NCBI GenBank assembly: GCA_017459075.1
Contig: JAFUDQ010000021.1
Location: forward strand, 1 to 64,000
DNA from: Bacteroidales bacterium
Lineage (GTDB): Bacteria > Bacteroidota > Bacteroidia > Bacteroidales > UBA932
Reading direction: 5' to 3'
Length of the DNA stretch: 64,000 nt
Each line of letters begins with the position of its first letter. Within the stretch, counting starts at the first letter, position 1. Made by a program: the position numbers and the translations under genes. Below the pieces are notes generated by a model. That model did no database searches, was not told the origin of the DNA, and was given only the letters and a program-made list of their open reading frames with translations. This document shows positions 51,631 through 60,370 of this stretch, piece by piece.

Positions 51631-52368
51631 TTATTCCTCGTCCGGCTGCTGTCCGTCATGGGCTTTCCACATGCACTCGGTAATCTTCATATCCGTAAAT
51701 TTGGCGGTAAACGAAGATTCTTCAGGAGAGCAGGCGTACACGCCAAAACTTATCTTATCGGCACCGGCGTACATGTGGCAGATGCGCATCTGGCTGAAGT
51801 TAATTCCATCGGCAGAACACTCAATGCAATAGTCGTCGGCCCGGCGGGAGAAACGGTACCACATGGTTTTGACATCGGCAGGGATGGCTGTTGTTGCCCA
51901 ATCTGAATAGCCGTTGTTGGTGGCCACGCTGCCAAGGTGCTGGAACTGCTCGTTCTCAAACTCTACAGAGCCTTTGAGCCAGTTGTCGCTATCCAAGTAC
52001 ATCACAACGCCGCACTGGTCAAAGCGCTGGTGGCTCTGGGTGAAATCTGTCTTAACAACAAAGCTGAAGTATTGCTCCTTTGTCTGTATCTGGAAAACGG
52101 GAGCGTTGTCATTGCGGAAATGATAGTAGGTGCGCTGCCAAAGGTCTGTATGAGGGGCCGTGGTAACAGTAAGAGTATCGCCCTCAATTGAATATGCTCC
52201 GGGCTCACGCGTCCACTGGAAGGCTGTAAGGTCTACTTTTCCACAATTTTCCAATGCCGATGTTACGCTGTCTGTGAAATTGTCTTCTGCTGTTTTTACC
52301 ACTTCGCTGCCACATGACATTGCCATCAGGCAGATGCTCACAGCTGATAATGCTTTACTTAGTTTCAT
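51631..52368 (-). CDS. DUF1349 (concanavalin-like) lipoprotein
   Basis: 245 residues. Lipobox LMAMSC, then a beta-sandwich of the DUF1349 type: FQWTREPGAYSIEGDTLTV, TDLWQRTYYHFRNDN, QCGVVMYLDSDNWLKGSVEF, WYRFSRRADDYCIECSADG. The fold resembles carbohydrate-binding concanavalin-like domains, so surface glycan binding is a reasonable inference. Located upstream of an MFS transporter in the same operon, which points to uptake of a small carbohydrate. Confidence 0.88.
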   Translation of the reverse strand: MKLSKALSAVSICLMAMSCGSEVVKTAEDNFTDSVTSALENCGKVDLTAFQWTREPGAYSIEGDTLTVTTAPHTDLWQRTYYHFRNDNAPVFQIQTKEQYFSFVVKTDFTQSHQRFDQCGVVMYLDSDNWLKGSVEFENEQFQHLGSVATNNGYSDWATTAIPADVKTMWYRFSRRADDYCIECSADGINFSQMRICHMYAGADKISFGVYACSPEESSFTAKFTDMKITECMWKAHDGQQPDEE

Positions 52369-52411
52369 TGTTATTAAGACTTATTTGTGTGTATTATTAA
52401 TCTTTGGCTTG

Positions 52412-52948
52412 TCAATTTGCCAGGTTTACTTTATCAAATTTGTATCCCAGGTGGCAGAGTTCTATTGCTGCACCCAGCTTAAACATGGCTTTTACGGTAA
52501 TCAGGAACATTTGGTAGGCCTCGGCAGTTCCGGGTTCCAGGCATTCTTTCACGTAAAAGTGATAAGCTTCTGTGCTGCAGAACTGCATTGCCGCCACGCT
52601 GAATTTGTTTTCGTGGAGGATATTTCCTGTAATATGGTCATCCATGTCGTCAAAACCGCGCTCCCCTTGGAAGAAGGAATAATCAATATCCTTGTAGCGG
52701 GCCCAGTCCTTATCCCAGAGAAAGGCCACGGCCATTCCAAGATAGCCGGCGCAGGCTAGCGAGTATTCCTGATAATTATTGAATTCCCGTATGGCATCCG
52801 GATAATACGAAGGGGCATAACGGAACCAAGCGGATTCCATGTCGGGAGAAGACAGAAGAACACCTTTAAGCAATCCCTTGGAGGTGCAAGCCTCTAAAAG
52901 GTACTCATGAAGTCTGTCTTTGAATGATTTGTCGCTTATTGCTTGCAT
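52412..52948 (-). CDS. Conserved Bacteroidota protein of unknown function
   Basis: 178 residues, soluble, no signal peptide. Mostly alpha-helical with many aromatic residues (WFRYAPSYYPDAIREFNNYQ, WARYKDIDYSFFQGERGFDD). I recognise it only as a conserved hypothetical of Bacteroidales. It is the first gene of the six-gene operon (43-bp gap to the DUF1349 gene). No function assigned. Confidence 0.78.
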   Translation of the reverse strand: MQAISDKSFKDRLHEYLLEACTSKGLLKGVLLSSPDMESAWFRYAPSYYPDAIREFNNYQEYSLACAGYLGMAVAFLWDKDWARYKDIDYSFFQGERGFDDMDDHITGNILHENKFSVAAMQFCSTEAYHFYVKECLEPGTAEAYQMFLITVKAMFKLGAAIELCHLGYKFDKVNLAN

Positions 52949-53035
52949 TTTTTATCGCGTAGTAAATAATGTTTAGTTTGACGATGTAAAATTACACAAT
53001 ATCTCCAATTTCTCAAAGCAGAAGGCGGCGCCCGA

Positions 53036-53111
53036 GGTGCAAAAACGCCTTTCCTGCACCTGGAAGTGGTAAAAACAAGGGGTTGCGGTGCAAAAGAGGC
53101 CTTTTTGCACC
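53036..53111. repeat. Pair of 25-bp inverted repeats upstream of Gre gene
   Basis: Two 25-bp units, 53036-53060 and 53087-53111, each open with GGTGCAAAA and end with GCACCTGG. The second is nearly a perfect hairpin (GGTGCAAAA...TTTTTGCACC); the first is a diverged copy. Their starts are 51 bp apart. They occupy the upstream side of the Gre promoter. Confidence 0.6.
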
Positions 53112-53132
53112 TGGGATTTCCCAAAATATAAG

Positions 53133-53140
53133 TATATTTG
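53133..53140 (+). promoter_or_regulatory. -7 box of Gre factor gene, leaderless spacing
   Basis: TATATTTG followed by four bases (TCCT) and the ATG at 53145. The transcript should begin at or next to the start codon. Confidence 0.6.
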
Positions 53141-53144
53141 TCCT

Positions 53145-53618
53145 ATGGAATATCTGTCTAAAGAACGATACGATGAACTTGCAGCTGAGCTGAAGCATCT
53201 TATAAGCGATGTCTACCCTAAGGTAAGGGAGGACGTCGCAGAGACTGGTTCCCAGGGAGATCGCAGTGACAATGCAGGATACCGTGAAGCCAGGCGGCTC
53301 CAAGGTAAGACCATCAGCCGGATAAAGTTCCTGCAGAAGGTTCTGGAAAACTCCCGCGTGATTGACACAGAACTTCTTCCCAAAGACAAAGTCTGCCTTC
53401 TGAGCCGGGTAGAGTTTACTAACCTGGCCACAAATACGCGAATGAAATTCCAGATTGTCAGCCCACATGAAATGGACCTCGCTGCTGGCAAGATTTCACT
53501 ACACTCCCCCATCGGCGCCGCCCTGATGGACAAAAAGGTCGGCGAAATAGCCGAGGCTCATGTCCCCTCCGGGCTCCTTCGCCTCAGAATCGAAAGTATC
53601 TCCTTCGACCTTGATTAG
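53145..53618 (+). CDS. GreA/GreB family elongation factor
   Basis: 157 residues. An N-terminal coiled coil (KERYDELAAELKHLISDVYP) with the acidic tip residues in GDRSDNAGYREARRLQG, equivalent to the GreA GDLSENAEY tip that enters the polymerase channel and stimulates cleavage of backtracked RNA. The C-terminal FKBP-like domain (SRVEFTNLATNTRMKFQIVS, SPIGAALMDKKVGEIAE) follows. Start MEYLSKERY lies right after the promoter box; the upstream in-frame codons are part of the repeat. It overlaps the pyrG 3' end by 4 bp. Confidence 0.92.
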   Translation: MEYLSKERYDELAAELKHLISDVYPKVREDVAETGSQGDRSDNAGYREARRLQGKTISRIKFLQKVLENSRVIDTELLPKDKVCLLSRVEFTNLATNTRMKFQIVSPHEMDLAAGKISLHSPIGAALMDKKVGEIAEAHVPSGLLRLRIESISFDLD

Positions 53619-55237
53619 ATGTTACTGGATGTCAATCTGTTTGACATGCAGGCACGGACAAAATGGACAAAAAGGGGCTGAGGGTGCTCCGGAGTGCTCT
53701 TGTATTCCGGATGGAACTGAGTAGCGATAAAGAATGGATGCGAAGGCAGTTCTACAATCTCCACCAGTCCGGTATCAGGATTGACTCCGCTAATTGTCAG
53801 TCCGGCATCCTGCATCGGCAGTAAATATTTGTTATTGAACTCATAACGGTGCCGATGCCGCTCACTGACAACATCAGTCCCGTAAATCTTGTGGGCAAGA
53901 GTACCTTCTACCAATCGGCATTTGTATGCTCCCAGGCGCATAGTTCCACCCTTTATCGTAGTACTCTTCTGGTCTTCCATAAGGTCGATGACAGGATGAG
54001 ATGTGCGTGGATTGACCTCTGTTGAAGCAGCATCGGCATAACCCAAAACGTTCCTTGCAAATTCTACAACGGCCATCTGCATACCCAGACAGATGCCAAA
54101 AAAAGGTATTCCGTGCTCTCGGGCATACTTGACCGCACATATTTTGCCTTCCAAACCACGCTCACCAAAACCTGGAGCGACAAGGATTCCATTCATCTTT
54201 CCAAGCAGTTCATCGGCATTTACGTCATTAAGATGCTCTGCATGTATGGTGTGAACATTTACCTTGCAGGCATTGGCAGCCCCGGCATGCACAAAGCTCT
54301 CTTGAATACTCTTGTAAGCATCCTGCAGCTCTACATATTTGCCAACAAGGGCGACATCGACCTCATGCTCAGGATGTTTCAACCGATCCAAAAAGGCCTT
54401 CAAGGCATCAAGGTCTGGTTCTGGGAGGTCCGGGATTTCAAGTTTTTCCACCACCATATTGTCCAGTTTCTCCGCTTCCATATTCAGGGGAACCTGATAG
54501 ATACTCCATGCGTCAATGGACTGGATGACATGGCCCGGCTTAACATTACAGAAGAGAGCGATTTTATGCCTTAGTTCCGGGGAAAGTTCTTTTTCTGTCC
54601 TGCAGACGATTATGTCCGGGTGCACACCCAATGCTTGCAATTCCTGAACAGAGTGTTGTGTAGGCTTGGTCTTTAGTTCTTTTGCCGCTTTCAGATAAGG
54701 GATAAGAGTTAGGTGAATGGACAGGAAGTCTTCTTCCGGCATTTCCCACTGAAGCTGACGCATAGCCTCTACGAAAGGCTGGCTTTCCATATCGCCGACG
54801 GTTCCTCCTACCTCTGTAATAATCACGTCATACTCCCCTGTTTTACCCAGCAGAAGCATCCGGCGCTTGATTTCGTCTGTAATATGCGGCACAATTTGCA
54901 CGGTCTTTCCAAGGTATGCACCTTCGCGCTCCTTGGTGATTACAGTATGATAGATTTTGCCTGTTGTAACATTATTGGCTTTGGAGGTATGTATGCCCAG
55001 AAAGCGCTCGTAATGACCCAGGTCCAGGTCGGTCTCGGCCCCATCTTCGGTCACATAGCATTCCCCATGCTCATAAGGATTGAGTGTACCAGGGTCGATG
55101 TTTATGTAAGGGTCGAATTTCTGGATGGTGACTCGAAGCCTGCGGGCTTGAAGAAGCTTGGCAAGAGAGGCGGCAATAATGCCTTTCCCAAGCGATGAGG
55201 CAACGCCTCCTGTAACGAAAATATACTTTGTATTCAT
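53615..55237 (-). CDS. pyrG: CTP synthase
   Basis: 540 residues, normal length. N-terminal amidoligase domain (KYIFVTGGVASSLGKGI, EVGGTVGDMESQPFVEAM) converts UTP to CTP with ATP. The C-terminal class I glutaminase domain has the catalytic Cys in FFGICLGMQMAVVEFA and His/Glu in TQFHPEYKSTPEHPQP. A TAAATTTG -7 box (55262-55269) lies 24 bases before the start, and the leader contains a short hairpin, CCGGT/ACCGG (55241-55257), ending three bases before the ATG. Confidence 0.97.
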   Translation of the reverse strand: MNTKYIFVTGGVASSLGKGIIAASLAKLLQARRLRVTIQKFDPYINIDPGTLNPYEHGECYVTEDGAETDLDLGHYERFLGIHTSKANNVTTGKIYHTVITKEREGAYLGKTVQIVPHITDEIKRRMLLLGKTGEYDVIITEVGGTVGDMESQPFVEAMRQLQWEMPEEDFLSIHLTLIPYLKAAKELKTKPTQHSVQELQALGVHPDIIVCRTEKELSPELRHKIALFCNVKPGHVIQSIDAWSIYQVPLNMEAEKLDNMVVEKLEIPDLPEPDLDALKAFLDRLKHPEHEVDVALVGKYVELQDAYKSIQESFVHAGAANACKVNVHTIHAEHLNDVNADELLGKMNGILVAPGFGERGLEGKICAVKYAREHGIPFFGICLGMQMAVVEFARNVLGYADAASTEVNPRTSHPVIDLMEDQKSTTIKGGTMRLGAYKCRLVEGTLAHKIYGTDVVSERHRHRYEFNNKYLLPMQDAGLTISGVNPDTGLVEIVELPSHPFFIATQFHPEYKSTPEHPQPLFVHFVRACMSNRLTSSNI

Positions 55238-55240
55238 AGT

Positions 55241-55269
55241 CCGGTTTTAAATACCGGGATACAAATTTA
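55241..55269 (-). promoter_or_regulatory. pyrG -7 box and leader hairpin
   Basis: Minus-strand TAAATTTG (55262-55269) and, immediately before the start codon, CCGGT-7-ACCGG (55241-55257). The hairpin would sit over the ribosome-binding region; any control role is speculative. Confidence 0.45.
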
Positions 55270-55369
55270 AGCAAATTCCCTTTATTTTTTGTGCTATATT
55301 TTACATTTTTCTCAGTATTGCTACAATATATAGTTCATGCATCTATACCGCAAGAACAAACGTTGCAAA

Positions 55370-56131
55370 TCACTTTACAGGGAAAGTGAAATAAGTATCC
55401 GGGAAGGGTTCGTCTTTAAGGGTGAAGTGCCACCACTCACTGTCAAGGGGTTTGAAGCCGTGGGAAAGCATGGCACGGCGGAGTATCATTCGGTTGTAGA
55501 ACTGCTCCTCGGAAATGCTGCGGCCGGCAGGGCTTTTGCTATTGTCGCCAGTGTATTCTCCAGTTTCAGGATTCCCGCAGAAATCAGGATGGCTTTCCGG
55601 GCCGAACCAGTCAAAGGTGCCGCCCATGTCCAGCTCTTTCTCAGTATTCATGTCAAAGAGCGTCAAATCCACTGTTGAGCCGCGCGTATGGCCACTTTTC
55701 TCCATGATATACTCCTGCTCGAAGAGGACACTCTTGTCCAGATCCGGATAGAAGTAGGGCTTCATCTTGACATCGGCCAAGTCTGCCGCCCAGCGCACGA
55801 AATGGTCCACACCCTTCTGCGGCCGATAGGCATCGTAAATCTTCAGTCGGTAGCCTTGAGCTATTACATCATCGCTAACCTTCTTCAAACTGTCAGCGGC
55901 CGGCCTGGTGAGCAGGGCTGTGGGTTTCTCGTAGCCGTCAATGCGAGTTCCCACGAAGTTGTACGTACCGTAATAGCGTATCTCCAGAATAACGTCAGGT
56001 ACAACATCGGTCAAAGTTACAAACTGAGCGCTGTCATCGGTGGGGTTAACCTTGTCGCTTCTGCAACCGGAGATAAGAAAGGCACCGCAAATAATGATGG
56101 TGGCAAGCGCCCGACTCAGGAATGTTCTCAT
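55370..56131 (-). CDS. VanX-like D-Ala-D-Ala dipeptidase lipoprotein
   Basis: 253 residues. Lipobox LISGC, then an M15D domain: LKIYDAYRPQKGVDHFVRWA, the zinc-site SGHTRGSTVDLTL (SxHxxGxxxD) and the catalytic SEWWHFTLKD (ExxH). The family hydrolyses D-Ala-D-Ala dipeptides. The lipoprotein signal puts it in the periplasm or at the surface, unlike cytoplasmic VanX of resistance operons. It lies 12 bp after the TonB receptor and no van regulators or ligases are nearby, so a nutritional or peptidoglycan-recycling role is more likely than vancomycin resistance. Confidence 0.93.
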   Translation of the reverse strand: MRTFLSRALATIIICGAFLISGCRSDKVNPTDDSAQFVTLTDVVPDVILEIRYYGTYNFVGTRIDGYEKPTALLTRPAADSLKKVSDDVIAQGYRLKIYDAYRPQKGVDHFVRWAADLADVKMKPYFYPDLDKSVLFEQEYIMEKSGHTRGSTVDLTLFDMNTEKELDMGGTFDWFGPESHPDFCGNPETGEYTGDNSKSPAGRSISEEQFYNRMILRRAMLSHGFKPLDSEWWHFTLKDEPFPDTYFTFPVK

Positions 56132-56143
56132 TATCTTATGAAG

Positions 56144-58543
56144 TTAAAAATCCAATCTGTAAAAGATATTAGGCATTGATATACCGCTCTTGTCGGTACG
56201 GACAGAGTTTGTACCAAGGTCGAACCGTTGTGCCAGAGGGGCCTTTGCATCCAGGACATTGAGGCCCTCGAAGGCAAAAGTGTGGCTTACCTTGCCACGG
56301 TTAATCTTATAGCTGATGGTGATATCAACCATGCCGACAGGAGAGAATCGCTCAGTAAACGCCTCTCCAACCTTATAGATGGGAGTATCGTCAATAATAC
56401 CGGCATCTATGTTGGCACGCATTCTGGCCTCATCAATAGGAGTGTAGCATAGACCTCCCTGTATGGAGTATTTTGCACTGATGTTAAGTACATTTTTACC
56501 TACGATCCATTCCTTTCCACCAAGAATCTTAAACATGAATCCGCGGTTGTAAAGCTGGTTATGCCATACTTTATCTATTCCGCGATACTGGGATTTGAAT
56601 ACGGAAAGGTTCGTCTGGCCAAAGAAACCTTTGCTCATATAATGCTCCAATGTAACATCGGCTCCATAATTTCTGGTATTGCCCTTGGATACCAGAGGTT
56701 CATCGGTATATGCATAGAATCGGTTGGCAGAGCAGTAAATGCTGCCATTAATGCCAACAGGTGTATCAAATCCGTATTGATAATAAGCGTTCAGACGAAG
56801 ATTGAGATTATCGTTCAACTTGTGCATGTAAGACGCCAGTACATGATGTGACTTTGTAAAGCCAAGGTCTTTGTTAACAAGTTTTCCGGCATCGTTGCGA
56901 TAGAAGTAAGTATCCAGTTTTTCCATCATCGAATGGAGTCCGTAACCAATTGACAGACTGTTGTTTGCATCAGGATCCCATTTCAGGCTGAGCCGAGGCT
57001 CTATGGATGTGTCTTTAGACAGAAACATATAGTTTGCTGCCAAGCCTGCAGAAAAACTTAAATTTGGACTCAGTTTGAAAAGGTTCTGCCAGAAAATGCT
57101 TGCAAGGCCTGTGTTATCCTTCATATCGGTGTACTCCCGCATTGTTGCAACAGGTGCAAATAACCTGTCGGCAGATTTATAGTTCAAATTGAAGAAACGG
57201 TGTGAATAGTCAACACCAAATTGAGTCAACCATTTAGGAGTAACTTGCTTGGATAATTCTGTGTTTATCAGGATTCTGTCTTCGTTTTGTTTTTGATTAC
57301 TGAAAAGATATTGTTTTTCCGGCTCTTCATATGCAAGTGGATTTGAAAGGACGCCATTTGCATCACGTAGCAGGCCAAAATAATATAGGTCGGCAGAAAT
57401 GTGTTGCATATTATAAGCGACAGTTGTACGCCAGGTCCATTTATTATCAAAGTAAATTTTATGAGTCAGGCCAAACAGCAGATGCAGGAGTTTTGCATCG
57501 TTGTTACATGCATCGTATGCAGAGTGCATATCCTCCAAAGGCATTCGCGTATCATGGGTTGTATCGTAGAAGCCCAAACCGAAGATAGAAAATGTTCCGG
57601 CACTCTTAGTAGGGAAATTAAGCTTTAATGAATAATCCTGGAAAGCCATGTGGGCGCCATCGGTTTCTATTAACCCTAATTTGTCTACAATCGATGAAAA
57701 ACCATATCTGTAATTGACGATATAACTGCTTTTGCTATCTTTGAAAAGCGGGCCTTCAAGCGTAAGCTCTTCTGAAGCGGTACCAACCTGGAGTATGTTC
57801 TCGTGCTTTGAAGTGTTTCCGGGGCGCATTTTAATATCAAAGACTCCGCTCAGGGCATTGGAATAGTTTGAGTTAAAGGTGGATGTGAAGAAATCGCTGT
57901 TACCGATAACATTCGCATTCAGTGCGCTGACAAGGCCATAGCCGGCTGTCCATACATCGTTATAGTGATTGGGTGTGAAGACTTCTACCCCTTCAATGCG
58001 GTATTGCATTCTTTCAGGAGCATTTCCGTGAACGGACAAACCACTGCCGTCACTGTCACCGGAAACGCCGGCGTAAGCCGTAACAAGCCTTGCGGGATCA
58101 TTGAATCCACCGGCAAATCGCGTAGCCTCTTCCATTGAAAGCATAACCCCTCCCGTAAGCACGCTGGGGTTAACTGTGGCTATTTTATTGATTCGGGGGC
58201 GAACGACAGCAGCGTCAATCTCGCTTATATTCTCGCTAAGCGTAATATCAAGGATAACTTCTTTTGCCCCGGATATAAGAATCTCCTTCATTATGCTGGT
58301 CTCATATCCAATGTAGCTGGACTGAATGGTGTATCGTCCTCCCTGTTTGATGTTTATCAGGTAATTACCTTCGACATCCGTCACCGCTGCAGTGTTCTCC
58401 AGTTCCATAACAATAACGGCAGCGCCAATAAGCGGCTCGCCGGTAATAGCATCCAATACACGGCCTCGTAGTACCTCGGCCTTCAAGCCAAGCATACTGC
58501 AACCAAACAGGACTGCAGTACAAATCCATTTTAGCTTTTTCAT
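56144..58543 (-). CDS. TonB-dependent receptor with carboxypeptidase-like N-domain
   Basis: 799 residues. Signal peptide (WICTAVLFGCSMLGLKA), a CarboxypepD_reg-like beta domain (VLRGRVLDAITGEPLIGAAV, about 25-105), a plug (GGFNDPARLVTAYAGVSGDS, NAPERMQYRIEGVEVFTPNH) and a barrel ending in GISMPNIFYRLDF. No SusD gene adjoins it. It is flanked by LD-carboxypeptidase and D-Ala-D-Ala dipeptidase genes in one operon (32-bp and 12-bp gaps to its neighbours), so peptidoglycan peptides are a plausible ligand. Confidence 0.92.
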   Translation of the reverse strand: MKKLKWICTAVLFGCSMLGLKAEVLRGRVLDAITGEPLIGAAVIVMELENTAAVTDVEGNYLINIKQGGRYTIQSSYIGYETSIMKEILISGAKEVILDITLSENISEIDAAVVRPRINKIATVNPSVLTGGVMLSMEEATRFAGGFNDPARLVTAYAGVSGDSDGSGLSVHGNAPERMQYRIEGVEVFTPNHYNDVWTAGYGLVSALNANVIGNSDFFTSTFNSNYSNALSGVFDIKMRPGNTSKHENILQVGTASEELTLEGPLFKDSKSSYIVNYRYGFSSIVDKLGLIETDGAHMAFQDYSLKLNFPTKSAGTFSIFGLGFYDTTHDTRMPLEDMHSAYDACNNDAKLLHLLFGLTHKIYFDNKWTWRTTVAYNMQHISADLYYFGLLRDANGVLSNPLAYEEPEKQYLFSNQKQNEDRILINTELSKQVTPKWLTQFGVDYSHRFFNLNYKSADRLFAPVATMREYTDMKDNTGLASIFWQNLFKLSPNLSFSAGLAANYMFLSKDTSIEPRLSLKWDPDANNSLSIGYGLHSMMEKLDTYFYRNDAGKLVNKDLGFTKSHHVLASYMHKLNDNLNLRLNAYYQYGFDTPVGINGSIYCSANRFYAYTDEPLVSKGNTRNYGADVTLEHYMSKGFFGQTNLSVFKSQYRGIDKVWHNQLYNRGFMFKILGGKEWIVGKNVLNISAKYSIQGGLCYTPIDEARMRANIDAGIIDDTPIYKVGEAFTERFSPVGMVDITISYKINRGKVSHTFAFEGLNVLDAKAPLAQRFDLGTNSVRTDKSGISMPNIFYRLDF

Positions 58544-58575
58544 TAACTAAACGTGTATATATTAAAACCCGATGT

Positions 58576-59229
58576 TTATCCGATGTAAGAGAGGATCAAG
58601 CCGGCTAGCTGCTCTTCAGTGTGGCCGTCTGCTTTAAGGACGATATCATAGTTCCGGGCGTCGTAACGGCTCACGCCGGCATAGCGCTGGATATAATTCT
58701 CACGGGCCTTGTCAATGCTTTCGATAACCTTTAAAGCATCCTGTTCCGAAAGACCTTGTTTTGCCATAATCCTGTTGACGCGATAGTCCTTGGATGCTGT
58801 CAAGAACACATTCAGGGTGTAAGGATGGTTTTTAAATACGAAGAAACCGGAGCGGCCGGCAATGACACAGGAGCCCAAATCGGCAAAGCCATTCAGGATC
58901 TTAACTTCGGCTTCGAAAACATCGTCCGTAGTAATATCGGCCCTGAATTCCTTAACATACTTGGGATTCAGTCCTAAGGCCTGTGCAGGGGGCATTGGCG
59001 TAATCTTGTCAAAGAAATCCGTGAGCCAGTTCTTCTTCTGGCCCTTGAGCTTCTCAATACCGCCAGCTGTGAGGTTGAACTGCTTCTGGAGGCTTTCCAA
59101 AAGTAATTTGTCACAGTAGGGAACGTTAAGTTTTTGAGAGAGAATGCTCCCGACGGTGTGGCCACCAGAGCCGACTTCACGGCTGATGGTGATAACAAAA
59201 GGTTCATTAAAATTCATGGTACAACTCAT
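58576..59229 (-). CDS. Cytidylate kinase-like family protein
   Basis: 217 residues of the Cytidylate_kin2 family: FVITISREVGSGGHTVGSIL forms the P-loop, followed by YCDKLLLESLQKQF, SCVIAGRSGFFVF and NVFLTASKDYRVNRIM. It probably phosphorylates a small molecule or acts as a nucleotide-binding regulator; these proteins are distinct from canonical Cmk. ATGs at 59229 and 59217 are possible. It sits inside the peptidase/TonB receptor operon, which is unexplained. Confidence 0.85.
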   Translation of the reverse strand: MSCTMNFNEPFVITISREVGSGGHTVGSILSQKLNVPYCDKLLLESLQKQFNLTAGGIEKLKGQKKNWLTDFFDKITPMPPAQALGLNPKYVKEFRADITTDDVFEAEVKILNGFADLGSCVIAGRSGFFVFKNHPYTLNVFLTASKDYRVNRIMAKQGLSEQDALKVIESIDKARENYIQRYAGVSRYDARNYDIVLKADGHTEEQLAGLILSYIG

Positions 59230-59266
59230 TTTCCATACAGGATGTGAATACTACTTTTCAATGTCA

Positions 59267-60370
59267 TCAGAATTCTTTTTTACCGGAAAGCATCAGCCGC
59301 TTGGAAAGGCTTGTTTTGGTCGCAGTGATTTCGGAGGTCTTGACGGTTTGTTGCTGTCCTTCCACATTGAACTGGAGGGTGGCGCCGTCTGAGCGAACGT
59401 CAATTGTAACAGGCGCCCCCATGATCATCGGCAGGTTCACATCACCGTGACCGGCAGGAAAACCGCAGAGGACGGGGATGTTGTATTTCACGAGGTACTG
59501 GCGGAGCATTTCTTCACAATTCTCGAAGGAGAACTCCGTGCCACAGTCGGTGAATTCTCCTAGAATAACGCCTTTGCAGCGCTCCAGGACACCGTTCATC
59601 GCCAGGATGTTGAACTGGCGGTCGATGTTGTGCATGGATTCCTCCACCTCTTCGATGAAGAGGATTATGTCCTTGCCCAAGGTGGCATCGGCCAGCGTAC
59701 CCAAATTGGGGGCGAAGGTGCAGATGTTGCCGCCAACAAGGATGCCGCTGGCTTTACCCTCAATGTTCTGCGGATGGGCCGGGATTTCATATTTAGGCAC
59801 TTTTCCCAGCAGGATATCCCTCATCAAGGTGCTGGTCTTGTCCGTTCCTCCAGCGGCCAGGAAGGAACTCATGGTTCCGTGTATACTCATTACCCCGGCA
59901 CGGGTCCAGAGGCCGTGAAGTGTGGTGATATCGCTGAAGCCGACAATCCATTTGGGGCTCGCAGACAGTTCTGACAGTTTGATTTCATCTATCAGCTGGA
60001 TGGTTCCGTAGCCTCCACGGTTGCAGATGATGGCCTTGATGGAAGGGTCGTTTAGTGCCCAGCGGATATCGCTGACGCGTTCAGCGACGGTTCCTGCGTA
60101 ACGGCCGTCAACAACCTTTCCCACATTTGGCCCCACGATGGGTTCCAGGCCCCAGCCTCGCAGGACCTCAGCCGTTTTCTCTACGTTCTCCATCGGAGTG
60201 AAGTAGGACGGAGAAATGAGGGCGACTTTATCTCCGGCCTTAAGGAATCCAGGTTGTTTACAGCTCAGCGTAACAGAACTGTCAGGTGATGGGATGGGGT
60301 CATCTTTGGTACAGGCTATCGTAAAATAAGACAGGATGAGCCCGAGAAGTAATAATCTACTGTGTTTCAT
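59267..60370 (-). CDS. LD-carboxypeptidase (S66) lipoprotein
   Basis: 367 residues. Lipobox TIAC (LLLGLILSYFTIAC). S66 features: KAGDKVALISPSYFTPMENV at the N-terminus, ICNRGGYGTIQLIDEI and the nucleophile serine in WIVGFSDITTLHG, with a C-terminal glutamate/histidine half (LILGxFxD-like GVILGEFTDCG and PAGHGDVNLPM). S66 enzymes remove D-Ala from the tetrapeptide of murein fragments; the export signal suggests action outside the cytoplasm. Its start overlaps the regulator stop by 4 bp (ATGA). Confidence 0.92.
   Translation of the reverse strand: MKHSRLLLLGLILSYFTIACTKDDPIPSPDSSVTLSCKQPGFLKAGDKVALISPSYFTPMENVEKTAEVLRGWGLEPIVGPNVGKVVDGRYAGTVAERVSDIRWALNDPSIKAIICNRGGYGTIQLIDEIKLSELSASPKWIVGFSDITTLHGLWTRAGVMSIHGTMSSFLAAGGTDKTSTLMRDILLGKVPKYEIPAHPQNIEGKASGILVGGNICTFAPNLGTLADATLGKDIILFIEEVEESMHNIDRQFNILAMNGVLERCKGVILGEFTDCGTEFSFENCEEMLRQYLVKYNIPVLCGFPAGHGDVNLPMIMGAPVTIDVRSDGATLQFNVEGQQQTVKTSEITATKTSLSKRLMLSGKKEF

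Noticed and set aside
55370-56131. Vancomycin resistance cluster
   Set aside because: VanX homologue is present but there is no D-Ala-D-Lac ligase, dehydrogenase or VanRS pair, and the protein is an exported lipoprotein.
43877-58543. SusC/SusD polysaccharide utilisation loci
   Set aside because: Neither TonB receptor has a SusD neighbour or glycoside hydrolases, so neither region qualifies.
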